A DNA stretch of 25,060 bases from JBDKVA01 sp039679375 (GCA_039679375.1 JBDKVA010000119.1:1-25060); one strand, 5' to 3'; numbered from the stretch's first letter, positions 15,702 through 24,299 are shown. Made by a program: numbers and translations. The notes: a model not told the origin generated them from the sequence alone.

Positions 15702-17786
15702 CTAAACGATAATATCCGTCGCCGTGAAATCAAGCTCGGCCTCAGGATTGCTTGATATATACACCGTATCGACGTCGAAAACTTCTTCCCTGAAAATGTT
15801 CGTATCCTCTGTATACAGCAATTCTCCGTTAATATAGTAATTCACGGTCTTTTTGCCCGGGACGTTCACCATGTCCAGCCTGAACCAGCCGCAGGGTTCA
15901 AAGCCTTTGCCGCATCTCCAGTCCCCGAAGATGTTCGAGCCTGTGAATACAAGGCCGGCAGCAGGATCAATGATCAGTCCGAATCCAAGATAGGATCGAT
16001 CCCTGCCTATCCACAAAACAGGGAATCCGGACTTACCCGCCATGCCGTTCTTTTCAAAGCGCAAAATGGAAGTCAGATGCCAGCCTTCCTTATTTTTCCT
16101 TACACTCTCCAAATTTCTTTTCCAGAGGCTTCTGATATGGCATCCGTTAAACCAGTAATTGGACTCGTCAACAAGCCGGTAAACACTTTTCCCGGACTCC
16201 CCCGCCTTAAGCTTCCAGAGCTCGGTCCTGCAGTAATTGGTCTGGCCCAGCACATCATCAAAGCCTTCAACTCTCACAAAGTCATGATGATCACCGCCGC
16301 TTACAAGATTTGTCCTGCCTTCGGGATCCTCCGTTCCCGAAAGACTCCAGCCGTAATTTTCATGATTTATATCGCCGGCCGGTATCTCCATTGGAACGGA
16401 AGGCGTGTAACAGATTTTATCCTCGTATGGAGTCCCCTTTGCATGAAAGTCCCTTGCTTTGACGGACCATTTATATTTCCTGCGGGACGACGGCAATTTA
16501 ATATCAATAAAGGTCCCGGCGGTATTGCATTGAAGCACGGTCCTACCGTCTTCCGCGTCCACAAGCTCAACCATGTAATCCCTGAAGTCGCCGTCCCTGT
16601 CGTAGGAGCCTATCCACTCCAGCAGGACGTTATCCCCGCATTTCCTGCGCACAGGCAGCGCAATAGGCACGCTTGGCGGGTATTCCTTGACGCCGCCGTC
16701 GAAAGAGCTTCCGTATCCGGTCTCTGAGTGGTATCGCCCGCCGCCGGTATAACCGGTCATCCGCGTTCCGCTATTTGTCAGCAGCCAGCCCTCGTCAGGT
16801 CTCGAGTCATCCCACGACGGCAGCGTATCCAGCAGAAAGATATTGCTGTCCTGCTTCAGCCAGTCAAGCGCAGGTAAATTCCCATCAGGGTCAAGAGGCA
16901 AAACCCCTTTAAACGCATCAATATCCCACAATCGCCATGCTCCGTCTACAAACACCCTGCCTGTGGTATGACCACCGCAGCCATAAAAGACTTCACTTGG
17001 AATATCAATTCTCCGCAGCAGTGAAGTGGAAACAAACCCATTAATAACTCCGCACCTTGTATGTCCAAGCTCCATCAGCCACACAGCTTCATTGTCGATA
17101 TCAGCCTTCTCCCAGCCTTTATCTATAAACTTATCTATCGCCTCTACAGTTTCCTTAAGATTAATATGTATAGGGTTATGCTGAACTGCAGCTCCCAAAA
17201 ATTTTCCGATTTCAATGGCTTTTTGCATCTGAGTCATTTCAGGTTTGGTTACAGAGTAGATTATATGCTGCAGATAACCAGTGATAGATGTGTCGCCAAG
17301 ATTCATTTTCACATCATCGAGCGAATCATCATTCGAATAATACTTTAAATCATACCCGATAACAGTATCCTGCCCGAAGCGTTGCGTAAGATGCTTAAAG
17401 TTGTCCAGAAAGGTTCTTCCGTATGGGTACCTTATTATTGTTTTAAAGCAAAGCACAGGTATAATCGGACTTTCTCCACTATCAGTCTTTTCATAAATGC
17501 GGAAAAAGTACCTTTTCCCTCTGGTTTCAAGCCCTTTTATCAGCAATTTCGCACCGCTTTTATAATCAAACACCTGAGAATCTTCAAACAGCGTGTTCTC
17601 TCCCCACTTTACAATGTACCGGCCATCACACATCCCGTCGTACAAGACTTCAAGCTCGTTTTCATTTCGTCCGGGAAGCTGCCTGGAAACAGCACATAAT
17701 TCGTTCCCCTTTATGTTCCATTTATAAACTCTCTCCGTGCAGGTTTCATTTACTGATACCGGTAAAAAGTCTGTTTTTGTCCCCAT
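15702..17786 (-). CDS. Transglutaminase-like protein with FN3-like and LamG-like C-terminal domains
   Basis: A protein of 694 residues without signal peptide. A beta-rich N-terminal domain (about 1-120) precedes a transglutaminase-like core in which Cys245 (GHTRCGVINGF), His273 (GCGGHTTGRVFVDGAW) and Asp288 (WDID) form the expected Cys-His-Asp triad. Residues about 380-470 look like a fibronectin-III/Ig domain (SYDRDGDFRDYMVELVDAE). Residues about 500-694 resemble a concanavalin/LamG-type sandwich ending in NYYINGELLYTEDTN. Such cores act as amidases, proteases or transferases on amide bonds. The ATG at 17784-17786 was chosen over a TTG at 17819 because GGAGGAG stands 5 nt upstream. It follows the ROK gene by 47 nt. 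The substrate is unknown, and a cytoplasmic location is unusual for this domain set. Confidence 0.7.
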   Translation of the reverse strand: MGTKTDFLPVSVNETCTERVYKWNIKGNELCAVSRQLPGRNENELEVLYDGMCDGRYIVKWGENTLFEDSQVFDYKSGAKLLIKGLETRGKRYFFRIYEKTDSGESPIIPVLCFKTIIRYPYGRTFLDNFKHLTQRFGQDTVIGYDLKYYSNDDSLDDVKMNLGDTSITGYLQHIIYSVTKPEMTQMQKAIEIGKFLGAAVQHNPIHINLKETVEAIDKFIDKGWEKADIDNEAVWLMELGHTRCGVINGFVSTSLLRRIDIPSEVFYGCGGHTTGRVFVDGAWRLWDIDAFKGVLPLDPDGNLPALDWLKQDSNIFLLDTLPSWDDSRPDEGWLLTNSGTRMTGYTGGGRYHSETGYGSSFDGGVKEYPPSVPIALPVRRKCGDNVLLEWIGSYDRDGDFRDYMVELVDAEDGRTVLQCNTAGTFIDIKLPSSRRKYKWSVKARDFHAKGTPYEDKICYTPSVPMEIPAGDINHENYGWSLSGTEDPEGRTNLVSGGDHHDFVRVEGFDDVLGQTNYCRTELWKLKAGESGKSVYRLVDESNYWFNGCHIRSLWKRNLESVRKNKEGWHLTSILRFEKNGMAGKSGFPVLWIGRDRSYLGFGLIIDPAAGLVFTGSNIFGDWRCGKGFEPCGWFRLDMVNVPGKKTVNYYINGELLYTEDTNIFREEVFDVDTVYISSNPEAELDFTATDIIV

Positions 17787-17833
17787 CTTAACTCCTCCTG
17801 TTACGTCTGCCGGGCTCAATAAAGCTTCAGTAA

Positions 17834-19057
17834 TTACTCCTGACTATCCAGCTCAAAATACCTGTCTATGTTTTCGTATACATCGCCAAGAACCATCGCC
17901 GCGGCGCCCTTTAAAAATATTTCATTGTCATCGATAAAAACAAGCCTGTCTCCTATTTCTTCAAAAAGCGCTTTATTTCTATCCGTGTTCATTAATTTAT
18001 CCAGGTTTTCCTTAAACGCTATTGAACTCATTATATATATCCTCTCAGGGTCAATGAGCCGTATTACATTTATAAGAGCGATAAATATATAATTGACGGC
18101 CTTCGTCATTACCTCGGCTGCAAGAACATCCCCTTCGCCAAGAGCCTCAAGAACAACGCCTATATTAATTTTCTCAATATCCCATTTAACTATGTCAGCG
18201 ACGCAGCTTGAATCACCGTTGAGAATTCTTCTCTTTACCTCTCCCACTATTGCCTTCTCGTTTGACAAAGCCTCCAGGCACCCGGAAAATCCATCAGTGC
18301 AGTCCCTTCCTCTTTCCCCGTCAAAAATGAGATGACCCATTTCACCGGCAAAGTCATTAAAACCGCGGTAAATTTCATTGTTAATAATAATGCTTGCCCC
18401 TATACCGGTATTAATATCAATAAAAAGAGTCGCGCCATGATTTCCCGAAACGGCGTTTTCCCATTTATAGTAATATGCCGCACTTCTTATCTTATCCTCT
18501 ATTACCAGCTTAAGATTATGTGTATTTCTAACAAATTCATTTATTTTAGTTCTCCTGATGCCAAGGTTTTTGGATTCAACAAATCCGTAGCGCTGAGAAA
18601 TATAGCCGGAAAGGCATATACCAATACCAAGGATATTTCCTGAGCCCTTTTTCTCATTTATAATCTCTTCGAGAAAATCACTCAATACATCTGCGACATG
18701 TTCCTTTTCTGTAAACTCCCGCACATAGTTTTCTGCTTTTTCGCCAAGGAAATTGTATAACTGAAGTGATATGCCGGAATTTTTCAGCTCTGTAGAAATT
18801 ACTGCTCCTGCCTCGGGACAGATTTCGTAGAGAGTGGATCTCCTGCCTCCACTTGATTTTTGTATGCCGCACTCCCTGATAATACCGCACTTCCTAAGCT
18901 CGTCAAAAACTGTTGAAACCGTTGGTGAGCTGAGGCCCAATTCACTTACAATGTATTGCCTTGTCACTGGCTGTGCTTGTTTTATCTTTTTTAAAATGAG
19001 TGATTTGTTTACACTCTTGACATCGGCATTATTCAATATGTTGGTTTTGTACCTCAA
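17834..19057 (-). CDS. ROK-family transcriptional repressor (NagC/XylR type)
   Basis: A sugar-responsive repressor of 407 residues. An N-terminal winged helix-turn-helix (VTRQYIVSELGLSSPTVSTVFDEL, residues about 31-54, and the wing SSGGRRS) is followed by the ROK sugar-binding domain (IDINTGIGASIIINNEIYRG, FAGEMGHLIF). The zinc site is atypical: His242, Cys253 and Cys260 are kept, but the usual second Cys of CxCGxxGC is Asp255. The start TTG at 19055-19057 is chosen because GGGGGGCG lies 6 nt upstream; longer readings begin inside the preceding gene and lack a ribosome site. It lies inside the long operon, directly after the GH-like gene, so it probably regulates the whole set. The effector is likely a sugar released by the pathway. 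Confidence 0.88.
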   Translation of the reverse strand: MRYKTNILNNADVKSVNKSLILKKIKQAQPVTRQYIVSELGLSSPTVSTVFDELRKCGIIRECGIQKSSGGRRSTLYEICPEAGAVISTELKNSGISLQLYNFLGEKAENYVREFTEKEHVADVLSDFLEEIINEKKGSGNILGIGICLSGYISQRYGFVESKNLGIRRTKINEFVRNTHNLKLVIEDKIRSAAYYYKWENAVSGNHGATLFIDINTGIGASIIINNEIYRGFNDFAGEMGHLIFDGERGRDCTDGFSGCLEALSNEKAIVGEVKRRILNGDSSCVADIVKWDIEKINIGVVLEALGEGDVLAAEVMTKAVNYIFIALINVIRLIDPERIYIMSSIAFKENLDKLMNTDRNKALFEEIGDRLVFIDDNEIFLKGAAAMVLGDVYENIDRYFELDSQE

Positions 19058-19076
19058 TCTCTTCGCCCCCCGTATC

Positions 19077-20969
19077 TTATATAAAGTCCAATTCAATTAT
19101 ACTGTAATATTCAAGCTTTGGTAATTGGAACTTAATTTTGTTTCCATTCCTTAAAAACTCCAGAGGCTTTTTTACATCAGATCCATCAGGCGAAAAACAT
19201 AAAACGGATTTAATATCACAATCTGCTTTTACTTCAATATCCACTTTATATTCAGGAATAACCCTTATAGAATAAGGACCCCTGTTTGTATTATAGTTTA
19301 CACAGTGGACAAGCATCTCACTATCCGATCTGGTCAATACAATTGCAGTAAGGGGGCCGGCATTGGTTTTTAGCATATCTGAAGGATTAATATCAGCAAT
19401 CATTTCTGCAATAAAGTCTTTCATTATAACCCCATAATCGCATGTAAGCCTTTTATTCAAGTAGCCTTGGTTTATTTTATCCTTGACAATAAATACCTTC
19501 TCACCATTTAAATCAATTCTTCTTTTCACCAAAATTTCATCAAAAGTGAAGCTGTCTCCTGTAGCTAATACGGTTCCACCTTTGGCAGCATACCTTTTTA
19601 TGGAATCAAAATTGTCATTGCTTAAAATATCAACCTCAGGGAAAACAAGCATTTTATACTTATCCAACAGCTCACAGTTAAAGGTCTCTTCGGCAAATAA
19701 CACATCATGCGGTATGTGCAAATCATTCAGCATCCTTGATACGATAGAGCTTGAATTTTTCATATATCCCTGTTCGTCGCCAAGGAGCTTTTTCAGAGCC
19801 GATGCCCTTATCGGCATTACAACCGCGACCTCTGCCAGGTTGTTTTGTCTTGCATATAATTTCTCATGCTTTTCAAGGAATCTCTCGTACGATACTACAG
19901 CCTGCTTAAGCTCGGAGGATTCATGTATGAAAAATCCCCATGGAGTAGAGCATCCGCCGTTTGCAGCCCCCTCGGCAATAAAGCTTTTCATCATTCCCGG
20001 CGTCGGCATTCCTTCAAGCACTCTTGTGACGGCAACAGGCGCGGCCGTTTCTCCGTTCTCTCTGTTAATGGCGTTTCCCACTTTATGTGTAAACACATTT
20101 GTTTCCGGTGGAAAGGAATAACCGTTTTCCGAATAATAGCAGTCAAATATACCCGATCTGTACATGTCCATGGTCTCACTTACATTTAAAAAGCCATTGC
20201 TTATTATGGCAAAATCCTTCTTTATCCTGCTGTCGACGCCCTGCCTGTATCTGGTGAAAAATTCAACAAGGCATTTTAAACGCCAGTCATAGTACTCCAT
20301 CAGGTTCCTGTACAGTTCCGTTTTATCATCGCTATACTGCGAAAAACCGCCTGCCGTCTGTGATCCCTTATTATGAACCTTTTCGTCTGTATCCTGCATT
20401 TCTACTACCTGCATTGCAGTTTTTAAATCCTTGTTTAGCTCGCTCTTATATTTTTTAACACAGTTATCACACTGGCAGGGATTGAGAAAAAATATATTAT
20501 CAAAAAACACCCCATCCACATCAAGCTCTTCCGCCAGCATAACCGTTTTATCTATCTGAAATTGAAGCCATTCAGGACTGTTAAAACAGGCATATTTGCG
20601 ATTTGGAGTATTAAAAGCAATCTCAGGCTTTTTAAATATGCAGTTGAATTTTTGTATCGTATTAGAGTCAAAAAATGTACTGTCAAAAGTGCAGGAACTG
20701 CTATAGTAAATATAGGCAATGCCCTTTCCCTTAATCCTGCTAATATGCTCCCTGTTGGCTTCTATGTTCTGCTTCTGATACTCTATGCTCCTGTGAGCCA
20801 TGTGCTTCGGGAACGTTTCCTCCCCGCTTCCGTACAAATCCCCATAATAGGCGTTGAAGCCGCTGTTCAGGCACAGATCTATATCGGCAATATCGCCATA
20901 AAGGGCCCAGTTCAGTGTATCCGAAAGCATCCTGCATTTTCCCCTGTTCAGGTAATCAAACTTTTTCAT
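19077..20969 (-). CDS. Putative glycoside hydrolase, GHL6-like TIM barrel with GATase-like domain
   Basis: A cytoplasmic protein of 630 residues. Residues 1-370 look like the catalytic barrel of hypothetical glycosyl hydrolase family 6 and GH42-type enzymes. The strand LDVDGVFFDN (149-158) carries a probable catalytic acid and is followed by the cysteine triad CQCDNC (165-170), which may bind a structural zinc as in GH42. Residues about 390-500 match the class-I glutamine-amidotransferase-like trimerisation domain (YKMLVFPEVDILSNDNFDSI, then AAKGGTVLATG). A short beta domain ends the chain. AAAGGAT is about 11 nt before the ATG. It follows the two amidohydrolase genes and precedes the ROK gene. 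The cleaved linkage is unknown; an uncharacterised glycosidase is the best reading. Confidence 0.7.
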   Translation of the reverse strand: MKKFDYLNRGKCRMLSDTLNWALYGDIADIDLCLNSGFNAYYGDLYGSGEETFPKHMAHRSIEYQKQNIEANREHISRIKGKGIAYIYYSSSCTFDSTFFDSNTIQKFNCIFKKPEIAFNTPNRKYACFNSPEWLQFQIDKTVMLAEELDVDGVFFDNIFFLNPCQCDNCVKKYKSELNKDLKTAMQVVEMQDTDEKVHNKGSQTAGGFSQYSDDKTELYRNLMEYYDWRLKCLVEFFTRYRQGVDSRIKKDFAIISNGFLNVSETMDMYRSGIFDCYYSENGYSFPPETNVFTHKVGNAINRENGETAAPVAVTRVLEGMPTPGMMKSFIAEGAANGGCSTPWGFFIHESSELKQAVVSYERFLEKHEKLYARQNNLAEVAVVMPIRASALKKLLGDEQGYMKNSSSIVSRMLNDLHIPHDVLFAEETFNCELLDKYKMLVFPEVDILSNDNFDSIKRYAAKGGTVLATGDSFTFDEILVKRRIDLNGEKVFIVKDKINQGYLNKRLTCDYGVIMKDFIAEMIADINPSDMLKTNAGPLTAIVLTRSDSEMLVHCVNYNTNRGPYSIRVIPEYKVDIEVKADCDIKSVLCFSPDGSDVKKPLEFLRNGNKIKFQLPKLEYYSIIELDFI

Positions 20970-21051
20970 GATTTTTTATCCTTTATACCCGCATTTTTTA
21001 TCTTCTTCAAACATAAAAGCCTCTGCTATAAGTGTGGCAAGAGTTCTAATT

Positions 21052-21828
21052 TCACTTTCTCATTGCAAGCAGTCTTTTAAAGTTATCACCCAGCACCTTT
21101 TCCTTTGCTGTCCGTTCTACATCCGCCCCGTTAATACGTCCCAGTTGAAAGGCTGCATCAAGGAATACTGCATCGGAGCCAAACAATATTTTTTCTGCCC
21201 CGACATAATCGATAAGCCTTTCAAATGCTCCATACCAGGCTACTGATGAAGCCGTATCCGTATAAATGTTTCCGACATCCCTGACAAGATCCAGGATATC
21301 ATCCTTCCGATACCCGTCCCAGCTTCCGCCGTAATGTGCAACGACAAAGTTTACATTTTTGTAGGCCGCTGCAAGCTCTTTAAGATATGCTGCCGAGGCG
21401 CCGTAGTGCCATAGTATGGTGAGGCTGTGAGCATTTGCATACTCGAAAACGGTATTATATCTGCTGCTTTCCGATTCCATTCCATTATAATAAGGATGAA
21501 GCTTTATCGCATGGAATCCCCATTCTTCAAAACATCTTTGAAGCTCGCTTATTGTCTCCTGTTCATTGAAGGGGTTCACGCAGGCATGTCCAAGTATCCT
21601 GTCCGGGTATTTTTCCATCGCTTCCCTGGTCATTCTGTTTCCCGCCCTGCAATCGAGCTTAATTGACATGAAGGGAGCAATGCAAAGCTGCCTGATTCCT
21701 GTTCTGTCCATTATTTTTACAAGCGAATCCGCTTCGGAGTCAGGCGTATGAAACTCATTAAATCTGCTGTAATGACCATGAATATCCAATACATCAAACT
21801 CTGTGGGTGACATTTCACACCATATCAT
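21052..21828 (-). CDS. Amidohydrolase-2 family metal-dependent hydrolase
   Basis: A TIM-barrel hydrolase or decarboxylase of 258 residues with the metal site intact: DIHGH (His17 and His19), KLHPYY (His111), LWHYG (His141), VAHYGG (His165) and FGSDA (Asp219). Members act on lactones, amides or carboxylates, often sugar-acid lactones. The start ATG at 21826-21828 is preferred because AAGGGGGTG lies 8 nt upstream; it overlaps the end of the preceding gene by 14 nt, so the pair is translationally coupled. The preceding gene encodes a paralogue of equal length that has lost every one of these ligands, which suggests a hetero-oligomer. The substrate is unknown, but it is inferred to come from the imported sugar. 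Confidence 0.85.
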   Translation of the reverse strand: MIWCEMSPTEFDVLDIHGHYSRFNEFHTPDSEADSLVKIMDRTGIRQLCIAPFMSIKLDCRAGNRMTREAMEKYPDRILGHACVNPFNEQETISELQRCFEEWGFHAIKLHPYYNGMESESSRYNTVFEYANAHSLTILWHYGASAAYLKELAAAYKNVNFVVAHYGGSWDGYRKDDILDLVRDVGNIYTDTASSVAWYGAFERLIDYVGAEKILFGSDAVFLDAAFQLGRINGADVERTAKEKVLGDNFKRLLAMRK

Positions 21829-22594
21829 CAAAACACACCCCCTTAAGCAGATTGTCAAGGTTTCCGCCAGCTGCCAACCCAATATCCTCTTCTGAAAGCC
21901 CGCTATAAAGCAATGCGTTTATTGGACAATCCGGAGAATAGAAAGGCATCCCGGTTCCAAATATAAGCCTTTTGGCGCCAAATCTTTCTGTAATTGCTGC
22001 AATACCGTTATTAACCTGATAATAGGAGGTCTCAAGGTACAAATTGCTGTGCTTTTCAAGAAGATAATAAATATAGCGGTCTGCTATCTGTCCCTGTCTC
22101 AAAAGGACCAGTGGAAGTTCCGGAAAATGACGGCATATTTCATTGATCCCGTTCCAGTCGATTTCCTGTGTCCAGCCTGCGTTTGAAAAGTCGATCAGTA
22201 CCGGTACTTTGCAGACTTCCAGCCGTGAAAAAAGTTCTTCCCATATCCATGTATACAGCTTGATTCTGTGGTATTCGGGGAATACTCTTACAGCCCTGAC
22301 ATTGGCTGCCGCCATACCTTTTATCATATTTTCCGGGCTTTGGCACTCGCCGCTGTAATGTGGCATGGCAGCCCAGCATGGCACCAATCTGTCGCTGTCC
22401 CGCGTTTCCTTGACAACCTCCAGATTGCCTTCATAAATAAAGTTCTCCTTAGCCAGGGAATGAAATACCAATGCCCTGTCTATACCTTTACTGTCCATGA
22501 TTTTTAACAATGCTTTTCCATCATTAAACCGAACATCCTCAAATGAAAGCCTTTGCCCAATCATACAGTTCGCATCAAACAACATTGTTTGCAT
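21815..22594 (-). CDS. Degenerate amidohydrolase-2 paralogue (predicted pseudoenzyme)
   Basis: A protein of 259 residues with the same fold pattern and length as the next gene's product, but without the metal ligands: the HxH pair is Asn9/Met11 (DANCMIG), the KLHP histidine is Phe105 (VFPEY), the VAHYGG histidine is Arg166 (LLRQGQ) and the catalytic Asp is Gly215 (FGTGMPF). The frame is open and well formed, so this is not decay; a structural or regulatory partner of the active paralogue is likely. The start ATG at 22592-22594 is supported by AGGAG 8 nt upstream; longer readings would run into a stem-loop at 22641-22677. Its TGA lies within the next gene's first codons. Its function is not established. 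Confidence 0.78.
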   Translation of the reverse strand: MQTMLFDANCMIGQRLSFEDVRFNDGKALLKIMDSKGIDRALVFHSLAKENFIYEGNLEVVKETRDSDRLVPCWAAMPHYSGECQSPENMIKGMAAANVRAVRVFPEYHRIKLYTWIWEELFSRLEVCKVPVLIDFSNAGWTQEIDWNGINEICRHFPELPLVLLRQGQIADRYIYYLLEKHSNLYLETSYYQVNNGIAAITERFGAKRLIFGTGMPFYSPDCPINALLYSGLSEEDIGLAAGGNLDNLLKGVCFDDMV

Positions 22595-22640
22595 TGTACC
22601 AACTCCTAATACCAAATGTCCCCTTTTGTCCATATTTTTT

Positions 22641-22677
22641 ATCCTGTACATACAGTTCATTACTGCATGTACAGGAT
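22641..22677. other. Strong intercistronic stem-loop
   Basis: Perfect 11-bp arms ATCCTGTACAT (22641-22651) and ATGTACAGGAT (22667-22677), then one mismatch and CAG/CTG with a 7-nt loop. On the minus transcript it is followed by A residues rather than U, so it is not an intrinsic terminator. It lies between the binding-protein gene and the amidohydrolase pair, where stem-loops commonly protect the abundant binding-protein mRNA from 3' decay. An operator with TGTACA half-sites is the alternative. Confidence 0.65.
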
Positions 22678-22710
22678 AAATTTCATTGCATTTTCTAGCT
22701 TAATCAGCAT

Positions 22711-22780
22711 TTGATTGTCTTAACCGGCCTTGGGTGGTCTTTACTTGCCTTAACCAGCCTGGTCCGGCCTCAATTAGTCT
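22711..22780. repeat. Degenerate 10-bp tandem repeat
   Basis: Seven consecutive 10-bp units, each ending GYCT. The best pair, TAACCGGCCT (22721) and TAACCAGCCT (22751), differ at one base. A weaker 30-bp super-period joins 22711-22740 to 22741-22770 (21 of 30 identical). The last unit includes the stop codon of the binding-protein gene. On the minus strand the pattern is AGRC every 10 nt. It matches no repeat family known to me. Confidence 0.65.
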
Positions 22781-24204
22781 TGCGTATACTTAACTATATT
22801 GGGGTCTTTCCTAACCTTTTCCGCTTCGGCTTCAGCCTTCTGGAGCAGTCCGTCAACTGTCTCATTCCCTGCTATAATACCAATAGCGCCATCTGAAAAC
22901 ACTTTATGTATAGTCGGATACCATGATGTGAAATCCAGCGAAATAATTTTTGCACTTGGATCTTCAATTGCTTTCTTAATTGACCATGCAGCTTTAGAAA
23001 ATTTATCTTCTGCAGGTTGTGCAAAAGCCTGAGTTATTGTGGGCTCGCCCATTTTTTCCGCATAGGACTGCATAAACTTGCTGCTATACCAATATCTCAC
23101 AAGTTCCTTGGCTTCTTTCTCCTGCTTGGCGCCCTTGCTGAACATAAATCCAACAGTAAATATTGGGATCATTTTCTCTTTTCCAGCACTGTCTATACCC
23201 GGAGGAGCAATAAATTCAAACTCAAAGCCTTCCGGTATCTGATCCTTCATTTCAGCTTCCAGCCAGCTGCCGCTCAGCACCATGGCAGCCTTGCCTTGGA
23301 AAAAGAGCACCTGAGCCTGAGTATAATCTGTTCCCAATACATCCTTTGTAAAATACCCTTTATCATACATTGAAACAAATCTTTGCAACGAAGTCTTTGC
23401 ATAACTGCTGTTCCATGCACCCGGAACAAGGTTTGCAAGGTCTTTTGCCGTCTGCTGGCCCTGTCCTACATCACAAATCATCGGGTAGAGAAACATATTG
23501 AACGGATACGGCGCATATGTTCCTGTAAATATCATTGGAGTAATATTTTTAGCCTTGATCTGTTCGCAGAGCGCTGTAAATTCGTCCCAGGTCTTCGGTA
23601 CTTTCCAGCCGTTTTCATCAAACATCTTCTTGTTTATCCATACACCATTTGTTCCGTATCTTGCACAGAATAAATATCTTTTTCCATCCTTTGTCATAAC
23701 ATTGTCAAATCCCGGCAGCATTGTTTCTCCAACTGTTTTATCAGGTATGTCATATGCAGGTGCACTCAGTAGATCTTCCACATCTGCTAATACACCGGCG
23801 TTCAAAGCCTGATGACTCGTAAAGTTTTGCCAGTCCCCCTGGAAAAATCCAGGCGCATTGCCAGCAAGGATTTTTGCCTGATCCTGTTTTCCAGCTTCAG
23901 GATTCTTTTCTCTTGTAATCTTCCACTTTGGATGATCCTTCTGGAAACCGTCCAGCAGCTCTGTCCATAACTCTTCTGTCAGGTATCCGGGCGTAAGAGT
24001 AATGTCAAGCTGGTGTTCTTCTTCCTTCATCTTGTCCCATTCATTCACCGCTTTCTGAGTTTGTTGCTCAGTAGAAGCCGCCGCGGTACTAACTGCCGTA
24101 GCACTTGAAGCCGGGGTATTGTCGCTTTCTTTTCCACCGCAGCCGACAACAAGTGTAGTAATCATCAGGGCAGCCAGAATTGCACAAATCGTTCTTTTTA
24201 ACAT
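22774..24204 (-). CDS. Sugar ABC transporter substrate-binding lipoprotein (CUT1)
   Basis: The extracytoplasmic receptor of the importer, 476 residues. A signal peptide (residues 1-21) ends in the lipobox VVGC with Cys22 as the lipidation site, followed by a Ser/Thr/Ala-rich tether (about 24-50). The mature part has the SBP_bac_1 features of CUT1 proteins: LDITLTPGYLTEELWTELLDGFQKDHP, then NGVWINKKMFDENGWKVPKTWDEF, GKAAMVLSGSW and a Trp-rich C-terminal half. AAGGAGG lies 7 nt before the ATG. It follows the permease by 95 nt and precedes the catabolic genes, so its ligand is probably the substrate of the whole cluster. No ATPase gene is present; a shared MsmX-type ATPase elsewhere is expected from the family. 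Confidence 0.95.
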   Translation of the reverse strand: MLKRTICAILAALMITTLVVGCGGKESDNTPASSATAVSTAAASTEQQTQKAVNEWDKMKEEEHQLDITLTPGYLTEELWTELLDGFQKDHPKWKITREKNPEAGKQDQAKILAGNAPGFFQGDWQNFTSHQALNAGVLADVEDLLSAPAYDIPDKTVGETMLPGFDNVMTKDGKRYLFCARYGTNGVWINKKMFDENGWKVPKTWDEFTALCEQIKAKNITPMIFTGTYAPYPFNMFLYPMICDVGQGQQTAKDLANLVPGAWNSSYAKTSLQRFVSMYDKGYFTKDVLGTDYTQAQVLFFQGKAAMVLSGSWLEAEMKDQIPEGFEFEFIAPPGIDSAGKEKMIPIFTVGFMFSKGAKQEKEAKELVRYWYSSKFMQSYAEKMGEPTITQAFAQPAEDKFSKAAWSIKKAIEDPSAKIISLDFTSWYPTIHKVFSDGAIGIIAGNETVDGLLQKAEAEAEKVRKDPNIVKYTQD

Positions 24205-24237
24205 AAGACATCCTCCTTGATTAATTTTATATTTCGA

Positions 24238-24279
24238 AGAGAGTTTTTACAACATTTTAATTATGTTTTAAAACGCTCT
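24238..24279. other. Imperfect stem-loop before the binding-protein gene
   Basis: Left arm 24238-24255 (AGAGAGTTTTTACAACAT) pairs with right arm 24263-24279 (ATGTTTTAAAACGCTCT) with small mismatches around the loop TTTAATT. It lies in the 95-nt gap between the permease and binding-protein genes. It could form an mRNA processing hairpin or sequence that sets the relative levels of the two proteins. Confidence 0.4.
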
Positions 24280-24299
24280 GCAAATCAAAATATAGCTGC

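Noticed and set aside
22641..22677. Intrinsic terminator after the binding-protein gene
   Set aside because: The stem is strong but is followed by A residues on the minus transcript and by AAATTT on the plus, with no U-tract in either direction.
22711..22780. CRISPR array
   Set aside because: The units are 10 bp, contiguous and degenerate, with no spacers and no cas genes in the window.
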